Shown here: one piece after another, positions 46,401-56,426 of the stretch | How positions within the stretch are numbered: position 1 is the first letter of the stretch | How the letters are laid out: each line of letters opens with the position of its first letter | NCBI GenBank assembly: GCA_030280995.1 | Contig: JASXTE010000011.1 | Coordinates: 124,001 to 188,000 of the forward strand | From: Hemileia vastatrix | Lineage: Eukaryota > Basidiomycota > Pucciniomycetes > Pucciniales > Zaghouaniaceae | Length of the DNA stretch: 64,000 nt | Direction: 5' to 3' | The notes under the pieces: generated by a model | Databases searched by the model: none | What the model was told of the DNA's origin: nothing | Seen by the model: the letters and a program-made list of their open reading frames with translations, nothing else | Made by a program: the position numbers and the translations under genes

Positions 46401-46957
46401 GATGTTTTTGATATAGAAAAAAAAAGACTTCAAAATCAACTGTTAAACTACTCCATGAAGAATATGTTTTATGGCTGGATTATTTAAACAAGATTGATGG
46501 TAAAAAGTGTTTTTCAAATATTTTTGAAAAAGATAAATTGACTTGTGCTTTAGAATTTCTTTCATCTAAAATTACTGATCTCCAATACTTTAACCTTGGT
46601 GATAAATACTTCTCACTATACTCAAAACATCAAGGGAATGGGAATATTGAGATCAAATTATCAAAAGGCAACAAGGTTGGAGTGGTTTTAAGAATGTGGG
46701 AGTCAAAGAAGTTCCCAGATCAAATCTTTATTCTAGTTGGATTGTATGATGCTGTTGAAAAAAAAATAGAAAATCCTTTCTCCAAAGCAGGATTCAAAAC
46801 ATTTTGGTGCTACAATAGATGGTCTAAAAATGTTATTATTACTCATAAGGATATTATTGGACATGCTTCAAGAACTCTCAATCCTAGTGGCTTTGGTGGT
46901 GTTTTATCTGATACTGTCTGTATAATGTCATTAAGTAGTATAGCTGGCGCCTATTAA
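43432..46957 (+). pseudogene. CACTA-2 Tnp2-type transposase, frameshifted
   Basis: Exon 1 is 43432-43719 (MPTRYVVCTCSELGCNKK). After an intron (GTAAGC...CATCAG), exon 2 runs 43794-45611, followed by an intron 45612-45668 and more exons to 46957. Motifs: TTILCCPNCFHQPCK zinc-like site, YIDWFNPFGNKIGG (first catalytic Asp), LAGITPGPHEPGLDQ, FPLIGDLPAIQKLSG (second Asp), LLELPYW...ELMHCLLLGI, PSWLTRVPHHVG, LKAAEWLLLNKIYYVV and AWAHERINGMLGSI (likely catalytic Glu). A one-base deletion near 44785-44790 shifts frame (LWKG|MLFSKT), a TGA at 45083-45085 replaces an expected Arg, and a TGA lies at 46154. The C-terminus includes DIIGHASRTLNPSGF. Same family as the CACTA-1 transposase but clearly diverged. 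Confidence 0.87.
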
Positions 46958-47167
46958 TCACCATTGTAATATCCATTATGAATTCAATATATGCCTTTTA
47001 GACACCAAAGTATGATCTATTGCCTGTTGGAAATTATGCAAACAGCACTATATGAAGAATTCAAATTGGTCCTAATGATTCAGCTATGAGCTATGTGTCA
47101 TGATGAAAAATTGTCCCACCAAAGTTCCAAGACAGGTTTGACTCAGGTTAGACCACAGGTACTAAAC
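46958..47167. other. CACTA-2 right subterminal region
   Basis: About 210 bp between the transposase stop and the terminal repeat. No feature seen apart from the probable polyadenylation region. Confidence 0.4.
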
Positions 47168-47206
47168 AACCACTTGACTGCAAGTTGTCTAACTTTTGAC
47201 CTGGTG
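47168..47206 (-). repeat. CACTA-2 right terminal inverted repeat
   Basis: Minus strand reads CACCAGGTCAAAAGTTAGAC then AACTTGCAGTCAAGTGGTT. Followed by the TAA duplication and the LTR sequence of gypsy C. Confidence 0.9.
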
Positions 47207-47913
47207 TAATCTGCTTCCTTGGATGGATATTCACGGATTTATGGGTTGAGAGGTCATTTCTGGGTTAATATGGATACTTGGGGATGTTATTGGGGGATTG
47301 GACATTTCATTTGGTTCCTTTATATGCTTTGGGATTTATTATATTCTCTTTGGATGAGTTATTTTACCTGTTTCTTTATGGTATCTGCTTTTATCTGGAT
47401 TTTCTATTTATGGTATGGGTCTGTGTTATCATTAATTGTGATGGAAGGTCCTTACTGGAGGTCTGGGTGTTGAATCTGCTTGAAGTGGACGCCATGGGGA
47501 GGTGATGGGCCCTCACAGTGCTGTAATTTCTGGGGATAGCAGTGACATCATCTGGATTGAAGGTCTGTGCACTCCAGTAGATTTTGGTATAAGTAAGGGA
47601 GGATTTTGATGGTTATTAGACATCATTCACTTACTACAATTCAAAAAAACATTATAACAAAATTATTATTATTTAAAGATATATTATAAAGCTATTATAA
47701 ATTGAAATTATCTTTATATAAGCTATAACTATATTATATTCATCTATTTTCCACCACTAGCACGCATTTAAATCCAAGTATTGTGAGTTTTATTTGAGAA
47801 TAACTATTTTGTTAGTCTTCCCCTGAGATTTAATCACTAAATCATTTATTAATAAGTTGTAGGACCATTAATAAATACTATTAAATCATACTTTAATGCT
47901 AGATACACTGACA
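47207..47913 (+). repeat. gypsy C 5' LTR, second piece
   Basis: Begins with the duplicated TAA and continues TCTGCTTCCTTGGATGG as in the 3' LTR at 54860. Ends at ACACTGACA (47913), followed by ATTGGGGGTC, the presumed primer binding site. Confidence 0.93.
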
Positions 47914-48422
47914 ATTGGGGGTCTTTCCTTAGTTTTTACTTATTATTTAGTATAAGCCTTGGGATATGATTTTTACTTTAGTATAGCTCAAAACAAACCA
48001 AATATTTGGGTCTTCTGAGTATTAGTGGGTCATCATAACTCAGTGAATGCGGAAAAGAACCCTTATAATAATTGTACTAATTTTTTATAATAAAAATTAG
48101 GTATTTACAGTAGTAACTGTACCCAATATAAACCAAATTTCACTTGGTATTTGGTCACCAATATAACACCCAATTAAATTGGTATTTGGTTAAAGCTTTG
48201 TAAGCTAGTTATTCACCCTTATGAAGGTCTAGTTAAACTTATTATTTTATTTTTAACAGATTTTTTCGAATTTTTATTACATTTTATTTAAATAAATAAA
48301 GATTTAAATTCAGGGTAAGCTCCAGTTCTTTTTATTAGTAATATCATTGCTAATACTTTTAATCTACTAATTCCAATAGGTTTTCCTTTCTGTAGATGTT
48401 ATATATTGTTACTTTTATCAAT
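47914..48422 (+). other. gypsy C leader with presumed primer binding site
   Basis: ATTGGGGGTCTTTCCTTAG directly follows the 5' LTR. The remainder is AT-rich and similar to the gypsy B leader, ending just before the gag ATG at 48423. Confidence 0.65.
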
Positions 48423-50515
48423 ATGAGTGCTCTCCAGGACAATTTAAGTGAAAATACTGCTTATAATACCAGGTCTAAAGCTAACAAAAACATTGCTCCA
48501 GGACATAACCATGGAGGGTCAGTCATACCCCCAGGCAGAGCAAATGAGCATAGAGGAAAAAGATGCCCTCTTAAAAAAGATTACTATAAAAAAGACGTCT
48601 CCTCCTCTTCAGGATCAACTATCCCATCTGGAAAAACAGGTATTGAAGTTGGAGGAATCAAAGTCCCTCATGCTCAAGGAGGTAGAGCAATTACAGAACA
48701 ATTGCAAGGTAGGATTTCAGCAGATGAACCAATCATTGGCAGAGCTAAAGGGAGGCCAGCCAAGTCAGCAACCCCCTACCCAAGGAGGGTCACATCACTC
48801 CCAGGAGAGAATATTTGTAGACAAATGGAAGTGGGATTGGTTCCATCAACAATGGGCCAGTCACAATTGCAACAAGGATCCTCCTCCTCATCAGACTTCC
48901 TCAGTTCACCCCTACAAGGGAAAACAAAGGCGCCAAAAATCAGGGCTCATACAAATCCTGTGGTAAGTAGATTACCCTCTCAGACTGAACACAATACTGA
49001 TAATTAAAATGTAGGTAATATTATTGATGTCAAATCTGTGCAGAAAATAGAGGAGGACTTAAGAAAATTAGGTTTTAATGTAGATACACCTGACTTGTCT
49101 TTTGTCAAAAACAACAGTAGTACTTATAATAAAGTTTATCCTCAGTTGCCACCACTTACTAGTAAGATGAGAAGTTCACAAGAGAGTGAAAGAATTGAGA
49201 AGGAGGACATGGAGTATTTTAACAATAATCCAACTGTCCATAGAATTGTTTCAGAATTGTGGAATAGAATGACTGATTGTGAGGAACAGACAGTTAAGCT
49301 CACTAGTGATATAATTTCATCCTTGACATTAAACATTTCTCAATTATCAACACGTAACAAAGAATTGGAGAATGAACATTTGTCTCTAACTCTTAAATAT
49401 GATTCATTGAGTAGTAAATATAATGAACTTTCAAACAAATTCTGTGTGTTGGAAAAATTGTATGAAACACATTTATTGAAAACTGAATCAAGAACTAAGT
49501 TATCCTTTGCCCAGACAAATCAAAGTGTCTCTGAGCTGCTACAAATATTAACTAAAGTTGAGATTGAAACTGCCAATTTACTAATGAGCCAGGATAATAA
49601 TAAGCATACTCAATATAATAATAATCCTTTCATTGGCAAAAGTGAATCTCATTCCTTCCCTATACCACCACAACTAAAACCATCTGGTGGTAGTGTCAAA
49701 TCTGAAAATTTAAGTCACAAATCTGTACAGGAGGAAATACAAGACCATTTATCAAGAGTAAATGAGTTGTTGAATTTACCTAAGATTAGTGAAATAAAAT
49801 CCGATCAGAAGAACTGGCCTAAGATAGATCAGTACCCAACTTATGATGGGGAATCCAGCTCTGATTGGCAACATTTTATCCAAAGAATTGACAATTTAAA
49901 ATTCCCATATAAGTTACCAGATGAAGAAATAACATCAAAATTGATCTCTTTATTTAAGGATGCTGCTTTATTATGGTTTGAAGCTATTTTGAATGAGGGT
50001 AAAGATTACTCTTGGGCTGAATCGAAACAACTAATTGAAAAACAATTTGGAGGTTCTAAATTCAGAATAACTCAGCAGAGACTTTATGAGAAAACTAGGT
50101 ACAATCCATTGAATGGTGACAAACCTATGGTATTTTTAATTAATTTAAATAAAATATTAAAAGCCATTGAGCCTAAAATGGATTTTAACTTATGAAAAGA
50201 TAAGATAATATATAAATTAACTATATCTGTCAGAGACATTGTTGTAGCTAGAACAATTAATGTTACTGAATATTCTGACTTTATTAATATTTGCAATGAA
50301 ATATTACTGAACCATAAGTATGAAGCAAGGTATTCCACTTATAAGCAAAATATTGAACCTGTGAAAAATCAGAATTCAAAAACACTTCAGGAAAAGCAGA
50401 AAAAACCTACTGCACCTGTAGTACCAAAAAATTATGAGACAAATACTTGTTATAAGTGTAACAAACCTTGGTTTAAAGGTCACAAATGTGAGAAGAATAT
50501 AAATATTGTTTAAAA
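48423..50515 (+). pseudogene. gypsy C gag
   Basis: ATG 48423 (MSALQDNLSEN). One frame runs to 50515 with stops only at 49005 (TAA, where copy B reads DD), 50193 (TGA, where copy A has Trp) and the end. Segments are a Gly/Ser-rich N-terminus, VQKIEEDLRKLGFNV, a coiled coil (ISQLSTRNKELENEHLSLT), and the capsid-like YPTYDGESSSDWQHFIQRI to LWFEAILNEG. The CCHC knuckle CYKCNKPWFKGHKC lies near 50448-50489. Gag would form the virus-like particle and package RNA. Confidence 0.85.
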
Positions 50516-51833
50516 TCAACATTAATCTGGAATTGAAACAGAGAAAAGTAAAGATTCAAGTGATTATGACAGTAATATCTCATATAGTGATGAAAATGAA
50601 GTCTGTATGTTGAAAGATGATTTGTCCATCTTTGAAAATCCAATATTAAATATGGACTCAAATGAATCTTTAATGAATTTTGAGGATGCTGAAATCATTA
50701 AAGATATACAAGCTGATAACTTTAGAATGACACCTATCATGGTTCCAGCTATCATTTCTGGTGAAAATGTTAATATATTATTGGAAAAAGGAGCTGCTGG
50801 TTCTGTTGTTTCTACTAATACATTGCAGAAAATTGATAGTGAATATAAGTCTAAGCTTGAACCCCTTCAAATTAAAAATTGGAGAGGTTTTGGATCAGTA
50901 CTACATCACATTGGTAAATACAAAGCTGCTGTATTCCTTAAACATCAACATGGTTATGTAAGAGTAACTTGTGACTTTGTAGTAATGGATAATACTAACT
51001 GTAGTAACTGTTTTGTCATTGGAAATGATATTCTGACTAAGTTTGGTGTGAAATTAGACCCTTCTAATAAAAATTTTACAATTGTCATGAATGGTAAAAG
51101 GAAATTTAAAATAAATTCTTTTAACACAGTCTTACACATTGAGTCAGTAACAAATATTCCATGAAAAGGAAGAGAATCCAATGAGATGGAACTTCTGGAA
51201 ACAGAAATTTCAAAAGCACCATTTGGCACACAGATAAGTAAAGCTGAGAAAAATAATATTTTGGACTTAATTAAAGCATTTCCAATGGCTTTTGCACATG
51301 GTACAAATGAACTTGGCCTTGTAAAAAATCATGAAATGAAGATTAGTTTAACCTGTGATATGGATAATATTCCTGCTAGTCTTAAAAGGAAACCATACCC
51401 TATTTCACCAATGAAGAGGAAAGACATAGAGGATAATATTAAGATGTTATTAAAAATAAACATTCTTGAAAAGGTTGAAACTACACCAAAATATTGTGTA
51501 ATATCACCAGTGCTAATTTCTTATGAACAAGATAAAGCAAGACTGTGCGGTGATTATAGAGCATTAAATACATTTACAGTAGATGATATTTATCCCTTGC
51601 CAAGGATTGCCTCTATACATGCTACCCTTAAAGGTGCTAAGTATATAAGTTGCTTAGATGGAAATAAAGGGTACCATCAAATTCCTGTTGAAAAGAATTC
51701 ACAGAACTTTTTGTTGATAACAACACACATGGGAATTTTTAAATATGTCAGGATGCCATTTGGACCAAAAAATGCTCCATCAGTATTTCAGAAGTTAATG
51801 TATATAACATTCCATAATGAAATGATTGAGTGA
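50516..51833 (+). pseudogene. gypsy C protease and reverse transcriptase N-terminal part
   Basis: The protease segment is IISGENVNILLEKGAAGSVV; the DSG active site has become EKG, so the enzyme is dead. It continues as IGNDILTKFGVKLDPSNK. After a TGA at 51162, the segment 51186-51833 holds the reverse transcriptase fingers and palm: KARLCGDYRALNTFTVDDIY, YISCLDGNKGYHQIPVEK and RMPFGPKNAPSVFQ. A TGA at 51831 interrupts IE-WLMVYIDD, where the other copies have Gly. Confidence 0.85.
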
Positions 51834-52640
51834 TGGTTAATGGTATACATTGATGACATCATAGTGTTCTCTAAGAATTATGATGAACACCTAATCTATT
51901 TAAAGAAGGTATTTCAAAAAATGGATGAAATAAAAATGACCCTTGCATTGAAAAAATGTAAATTTGGGTTTGAATCTTTAAAAGTGCTTGGTCATATTGT
52001 ATCTGGCTTACAAATATGTGTAGACCAAAATAAAGTGGCTGCAATAAAGAATATTGGGATTCCTCAAAATGTAAAGGATGTACAATCTTTTCTTGGTATG
52101 TGTGGTTATTATAGACAATATATAAAAATCTACCAATGAATTGCTGCACCATTGACCACACTGATAAAGAAATCAGAAGCTTTCATTTGGAATAATGAAA
52201 GAAAACAGGCTTTTGATAAGTTGAAAGAATGTTCAATGACAGCTCCTATCTTGGGATTACCAGATTTCCAATTGCCTTTTGTATTATATACAGATGCAAG
52301 TTTTATTGATCTGGGTGCTGCTTTGCATCAAAAACAACTTATTGAAGGAAAAATGTCAGAAGTAGTAATTTGCTATATTTCATGTACTCTAAGAAGTAGT
52401 GAATTGAAATATGGTTCTGCTCAACTTGAATGTTTGGCGGTAGTATAGGCTCTTGAGAAGCTACATTATTACCTTGAAGACCAAAAATTTGAGTTAATAA
52501 CTGACTGTAGTTCAGTTAAGTCACTCTTAAACATGAAAACTCCCAATAGACACATGTTTAGATGGCAATTAGCTGTACAAGAATACAGAGGACAGATGAC
52601 TATTACACATAGAGCAGGACCTTACACTCTAATGTAAATC
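51834..52640 (+). pseudogene. gypsy C reverse transcriptase palm and RNase H
   Basis: Starts WLMVYIDDIIVFSKNYDEH, with the YIDD catalytic loop. RNase H motifs are VLYTDASFIDLGAALHQ and FELITDCSSVKSLLN. Stops lie at 52137 (TGA) and 52446 (TAG for Trp), and a small deletion near 52617 shifts the frame before the integrase. Confidence 0.85.
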
Positions 52641-52750
52641 TGTTATCTAGAGTACCTCTGCCTAATAATGATTATAATCCTGCTTATGTTCCTGAAACAG
52701 AGATTATTAACATTTATGGCATTTATATTGTAGATCTTGAGGATGAATTT

Positions 52751-54253
52751 ATGCAATCAATTCTTGATATGTATGCTTCAGATCCTGAGTTGATTAAACT
52801 CACTACAATATTAAATGATCCATCTAATGCTTCAATGAATGTTTTAATAAAAATATTACCAAATAAGTATAAAGAGGCATTAGAAAAAGGAAAATTTTCC
52901 ATTGAGGATGGTTTTATATACTACAGGAAAAAATTAGGTAATGTAATTTTAATTTCCCCTTCAATGAAGGAGTTAAGTATATGTCATGATGATATATTAG
53001 CAGGTCATTTTGACTACCATAAAACATTAACCAGAGTAAAAAACACGGCTTGGTGGATTAACATGTCTGAGGATGTTCAAAAATATGTTGAGACATGTGA
53101 TTCTTGTCAAAAATCTAAAAGATTAACAGGCAAAAGAGCTGGTTTATTACAACAAATTGAGCAACCAAAAGCTCCATGGGAAATAATTAACATGGACTTT
53201 GTAACAGGTTTGCCAATAGCAGGGCATAAGAGTTATAACTCCTGCTGGGTAATTGTAGATAGATTTACAAAGATATGTAAATTTATTCCTACCCACAAAG
53301 AGGTTTCTGAAAAGGACTTAGCTTATTTATGGTGGACAAAAATGCTAAATATAGCAGGTTTCCCCAAAGCAATAGTTTCTGACAGAGATCCTAAATTTAC
53401 TTCTGAGTTCTGGACATCACTTATGGATGTTTCAGGGTGTCAATTAAAACTTTCTACAGCACACCATCCACAAACTGATGGGCTAGCAGAAATAATGATA
53501 CAAACTTTAGAAGATATGATAAGAAGATATTGTGCTTTTGGTCTTAACTTTAAAGACAATGACAAATTCACACATGATTGGGTAACCCTTATCCCAGGTT
53601 TAGAATTTGCATACAATAGTACAGTACATTCTGTCACTGGCAAAAAGCCATTTGAGTTATTGTTGGGTTATGTACCTAATACCCCTGCTAAAACTCTTAA
53701 TAAATTACCTAGATTGGATATCCATCCAGGTACTAAATCTTTTCTTCAGATTCAAGAATTATGCAGAAAACACGCTCAAGAATGTATAAATAAGGCATTT
53801 GAGTATGAAAAGAAAAGATGGGATGAAGCCCATAAAGAACAAATGTTCAAAGAGGGTGATGAAGCCATTATTTCTACATTACATTTCAATTTAAATGGTA
53901 ATGTTAAATTGAAAGATCCATTCATTGGACCATTTGTAGTTAAAAAGATGGTTGGTAACAATGCTGTTGAGGTTATTCTATATGCTCCATATGATAGAAA
54001 ACATCCATTATTTCCTATTTCTCTTATAAAACCATACCATTCTAATGATGCTGCTCTATTTATAAGAAGATCGGGAAGGCATAAACAGCAACCTGAAGAA
54101 ATAGTTGAAAAGGCAGAAATTGAAAAGATACTTAAAAAGAGACACCTTACTAAAGAAAAGGGAGTTGAGTATCTATTAAGATTTAAAAAAAAACAAGTGA
54201 ATATGACCAGTGGATTCCAGAAAATGAAATCTCTGATCTTAAAAATCTCTTGA
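52751..54253 (+). pseudogene. gypsy C integrase with chromodomain-like tail (500 aa open)
   Basis: Longest intact piece of any gypsy pol here. The HHCC zinc domain is HDDILAGHFDYHKTL...ETCDSCQKSKR. The catalytic triad is in INMDFVTGLP (Asp), AIVSDRDPKFTSEFW (Asp) and DGLAEIMIQTLEDM (Glu). A C-terminal GPFVVKKMVGNNAVEVIL module follows, then EKILKKRHLTKEKGVEYLLR, a chromodomain-like fold lacking clear aromatic-cage residues. The start is inside the pol frame, not a true initiation site; the upstream frame is shifted near 52617. Confidence 0.88.
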
Positions 54254-54384
54254 AAAAATTTAAATCAAAATAATACTGTTTATTCAGTATATGTATTATA
54301 GAAAATTTAAAAAAATTTCTATTCACTCCTTACTTTTAATTAAAATGTCTTAACATTTTTTATTGTTTTTTTTGGGTGAGGTAG

Positions 54385-55560
54385 TGTCAGCCTAGATATC
54401 CCTAGGACTGAGTATTTCTTATACTTAAAATAAGATAACCTTAAGTACATTAACCTTATATCTTAAAAATAAGTTTAAAACAATAATATATATGATTATA
54501 TTACATATATATATGATTATTACTCTATTATATAAATTATAGTAGTTTAAATAGCTTATCCATATCCCAATAATACTTATTAAGGTGTTAATGGAGTCAT
54601 AATATACTTATCTTAAGTGATATTAAGTAATTATTGACATACATAAGCTTATATGTATACATTAATCTCATATTCAGTGAAATATGCAGTATATTATGTA
54701 TATTTAGGTATATAAGTGGGTTTCAGCCTCTTAATAGCTTATAACCTTTGTTTTTCTGCTTATTATATGTCATATGGACATATCCAGTGGACTCACAATG
54801 CCTACAGAAGCATAAACATCTATTTCAAGAGCATACACTCAGTCTGGACAACTTAATCTGCTTCCTTGGATGGATATTCACGGATTTATGGGTTGGGAGG
54901 TCATTGCTGGGTTAATATGGATGCTTGGGGATGTTATTGGGGGCTTGGAAATTTCATTTGGTTCCTTTATATACTTTGGGTTTCATTATATTCTCTTTGG
55001 ATGAGTTATTTTACCTGTTTCTTTATGGTATCCGCTTTTATCTGGATTTTCTATTTATGGTATGGGTCTATGTTATCATCAATTGTGATGGAGGGTCCTT
55101 AATGGAGGTCTGGGTGTTGAATCTTCTTGAAGTGGAAGCCATGGGGAGGTGATGGGCCCTCAAAGTGCTGTAATTTCTGGGTATAGCAGTGACATCATCT
55201 GGATTGAAGGTCTGTGCACTCCAGTGGATTTTGGTATAAGTAAGGGAGGATTTTGATGGTTATTAGACATCATTCACTTACTACAATTCAAACAAACATT
55301 ATAACACAATTATTATTATTTAAAGATATATTATAAAGCCATTATTAATTGATATTATCTTTATATAAGCTATAACTATATTATATTCATCTATTTTCCA
55401 CCACTAGTACACATTTAAATCCAAGTATTGTGAGTTTTATTTGAGAATAACTATTTTATTAGTCTTCCCCTGAGGTTTAATCACTAAATAATTTATTAAT
55501 AAGTAGTAGTACTATTAATAAATACTATTAAATCATACTTAAATACTAGATACACTGACA
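54385..55560 (+). repeat. gypsy C 3' LTR
   Basis: Directly follows a purine tract (GGGTGAGGTAG). Intact 1176 bp, with TGTCAG and CTGACA as inverted ends. Confidence 0.93.
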
Positions 55561-56043
55561 AAGTGTTTGATACTTGAGGAAAAGGATAGCAATCATACAG
55601 CGCTTGGTGTATAATATCACAGTACCATATCCTATGTTAAAGAGATTATCCAAATGTCTTACAGCAGCACCGTTTCAATTTGAGCCAAAGCGACATAGTG
55701 CAACAGCAAGTTGGATGGCAGGATTATTCTTTTTGCTATGGGAATTGTTATGAAAGATAGGATGATTGGAGATGAGTTGATAAAGTTTGAAGAAAGAATC
55801 GGGAGAAGTTCTAAAATTTTGGGTGAAGTTTAAATGAGGAATGTTGAGAATGGAGGCCAGATCATATCGGGGATCATGATAAAGATTTGGCCCCCTGGTG
55901 ATGATGTAACGCTTTTTGGAAAGAAAACACATATATGCTAAAGCATCTTCCAAATCAGAGTCAGATTTATAGTAAAGAACTAAAAGAAAAGTAATAGCAT
56001 TCATTGTTGAGTGAAGTAGCTTCCTAGTAGAGAGGTGTTTCAT
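55561..56043 (-). pseudogene. Harbinger-1 transposase, N-terminal half
   Basis: Start chosen at ATG 56043-56041 (MKHLSTRKLL). It encodes the helical N-terminal region of Harbinger transposases: FRTSPDSFFKLYQLISNHPI, IQLAVALCRFGSN, a TGA at 55675 where Gly is expected, then NGAAVRHLDNLFNIGYGTVI and ILFLKYQTL up to the gypsy C insertion. Joining the flanks across the 5-bp duplication (AAGTC at 29736-29740, AAGTG at 55561-55565) gives an uninterrupted frame KYQTLAWPTPEK, which confirms the two halves were one gene. Confidence 0.87.
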
Positions 56044-56307
56044 TGTTGCCGGTGGAAGGGTTATGTGATGAGGGAAGTGGGAACTCACCACCAAATGTGC
56101 AGTTGGGGTGTGTAGATAGAAAAAAAACTTAAGTGTTTGCCACCAAAATTAAGTAGCATAGAGTGAGGAAAGAGTTAAGGATGGCATCAGCAATTATGAG
56201 TCATGTGACTTTCTTGCAAATCCATCATGGATGAGATGAGTTTGGGATCAGGAATTAGGAATGAAAATTGGGTTATAAGAGGCAAGATAATGCATTATTG
56301 TGGATTC

Positions 56308-56339
56308 CTTATCCACTAGCCCCGGGGCTAGTGGATAAG
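56308..56339. repeat. Perfect 32-bp palindrome near the Harbinger-1 right end
   Basis: Arms CTTATCCACTAGCCCC and GGGGCTAGTGGATAAG meet without a spacer. It lies 85 bp inside the Harbinger-1 right terminus. Partial symmetry extends further (GATAATGCATTATTGTGGAT on the left). Confidence 0.9.
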
Positions 56340-56426
56340 AATCTTCTGCAATTAATAATGTCTGATCCCAGAAAAAAAAATTCCTGATCCCTAATTGTGG
56401 ATCCCTGAACATTGATACCCACTAAT

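Larger units (their letters stand above)
30213..47206. mobile_element. CACTA-2: 17-kb CACTA-like transposon carrying five genes including a SNF2 helicase
   Basis: Left end CACCAGGTCAAAAGTTAGAC, right end (inverted) identical for those 20 bases. The inverted repeats extend to about 39 bp with one mismatch (ACTTGCAGTCAAGTGGTT inside). TAA is duplicated at both sides (30210-30212, 47207-47209), and removal restores the gypsy C LTR exactly. Left-arm genes are on the minus strand and right-arm genes on the plus strand, with a palindrome array between. It contains a recognisable but frameshifted Tnp2 transposase. Confidence 0.92.
29741..55560 (+). mobile_element. gypsy copy C, complete with both LTRs; 5' LTR split by CACTA-2
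   Basis: Both LTRs start TGTCAGCCTAGATATCCC and end GATACACTGACA. The 3' LTR is 54385-55560 (1176 bp). The 5' LTR is 29741-30212 plus 47210-47913 (472 + 704 = 1176 bp). Target duplication AAGTC/AAGTG differs by one base. It was inserted in the Harbinger-1 transposase. The two LTRs differ by several percent by eye, so the insertion is not recent. Internal region is 47914-54384. Confidence 0.93.
22248..56423. mobile_element. Harbinger-1: PIF/Harbinger-like DNA transposon, split by later insertions
   Basis: Left end AGGGGGTATCAATGTTGACC, right end (inverted) AGTGGGTATCAATGTTCAGG, flanked by AAT on both sides (22245-22247, 56424-56426). It carries a Myb-like gene (+, 23702 onward), a Tet/JBP-like pseudogene (-) and a DDE transposase (-) whose two halves lie at 56043-55561 and 29740-28957. 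Without the solo LTR and gypsy C the element would be about 7.2 kb. A second member (Harbinger-2) has its end at 59149. Confidence 0.82.

Noticed and set aside
47219..47505. Trp/Phe/Leu-rich membrane-like reading frames, also at 54866-55152 and (minus) 21658-22034
   Set aside because: They lie wholly within the LTRs of gypsy C and B, overlap each other in different frames and are products of T/G-rich LTR sequence; no conserved start or domain.
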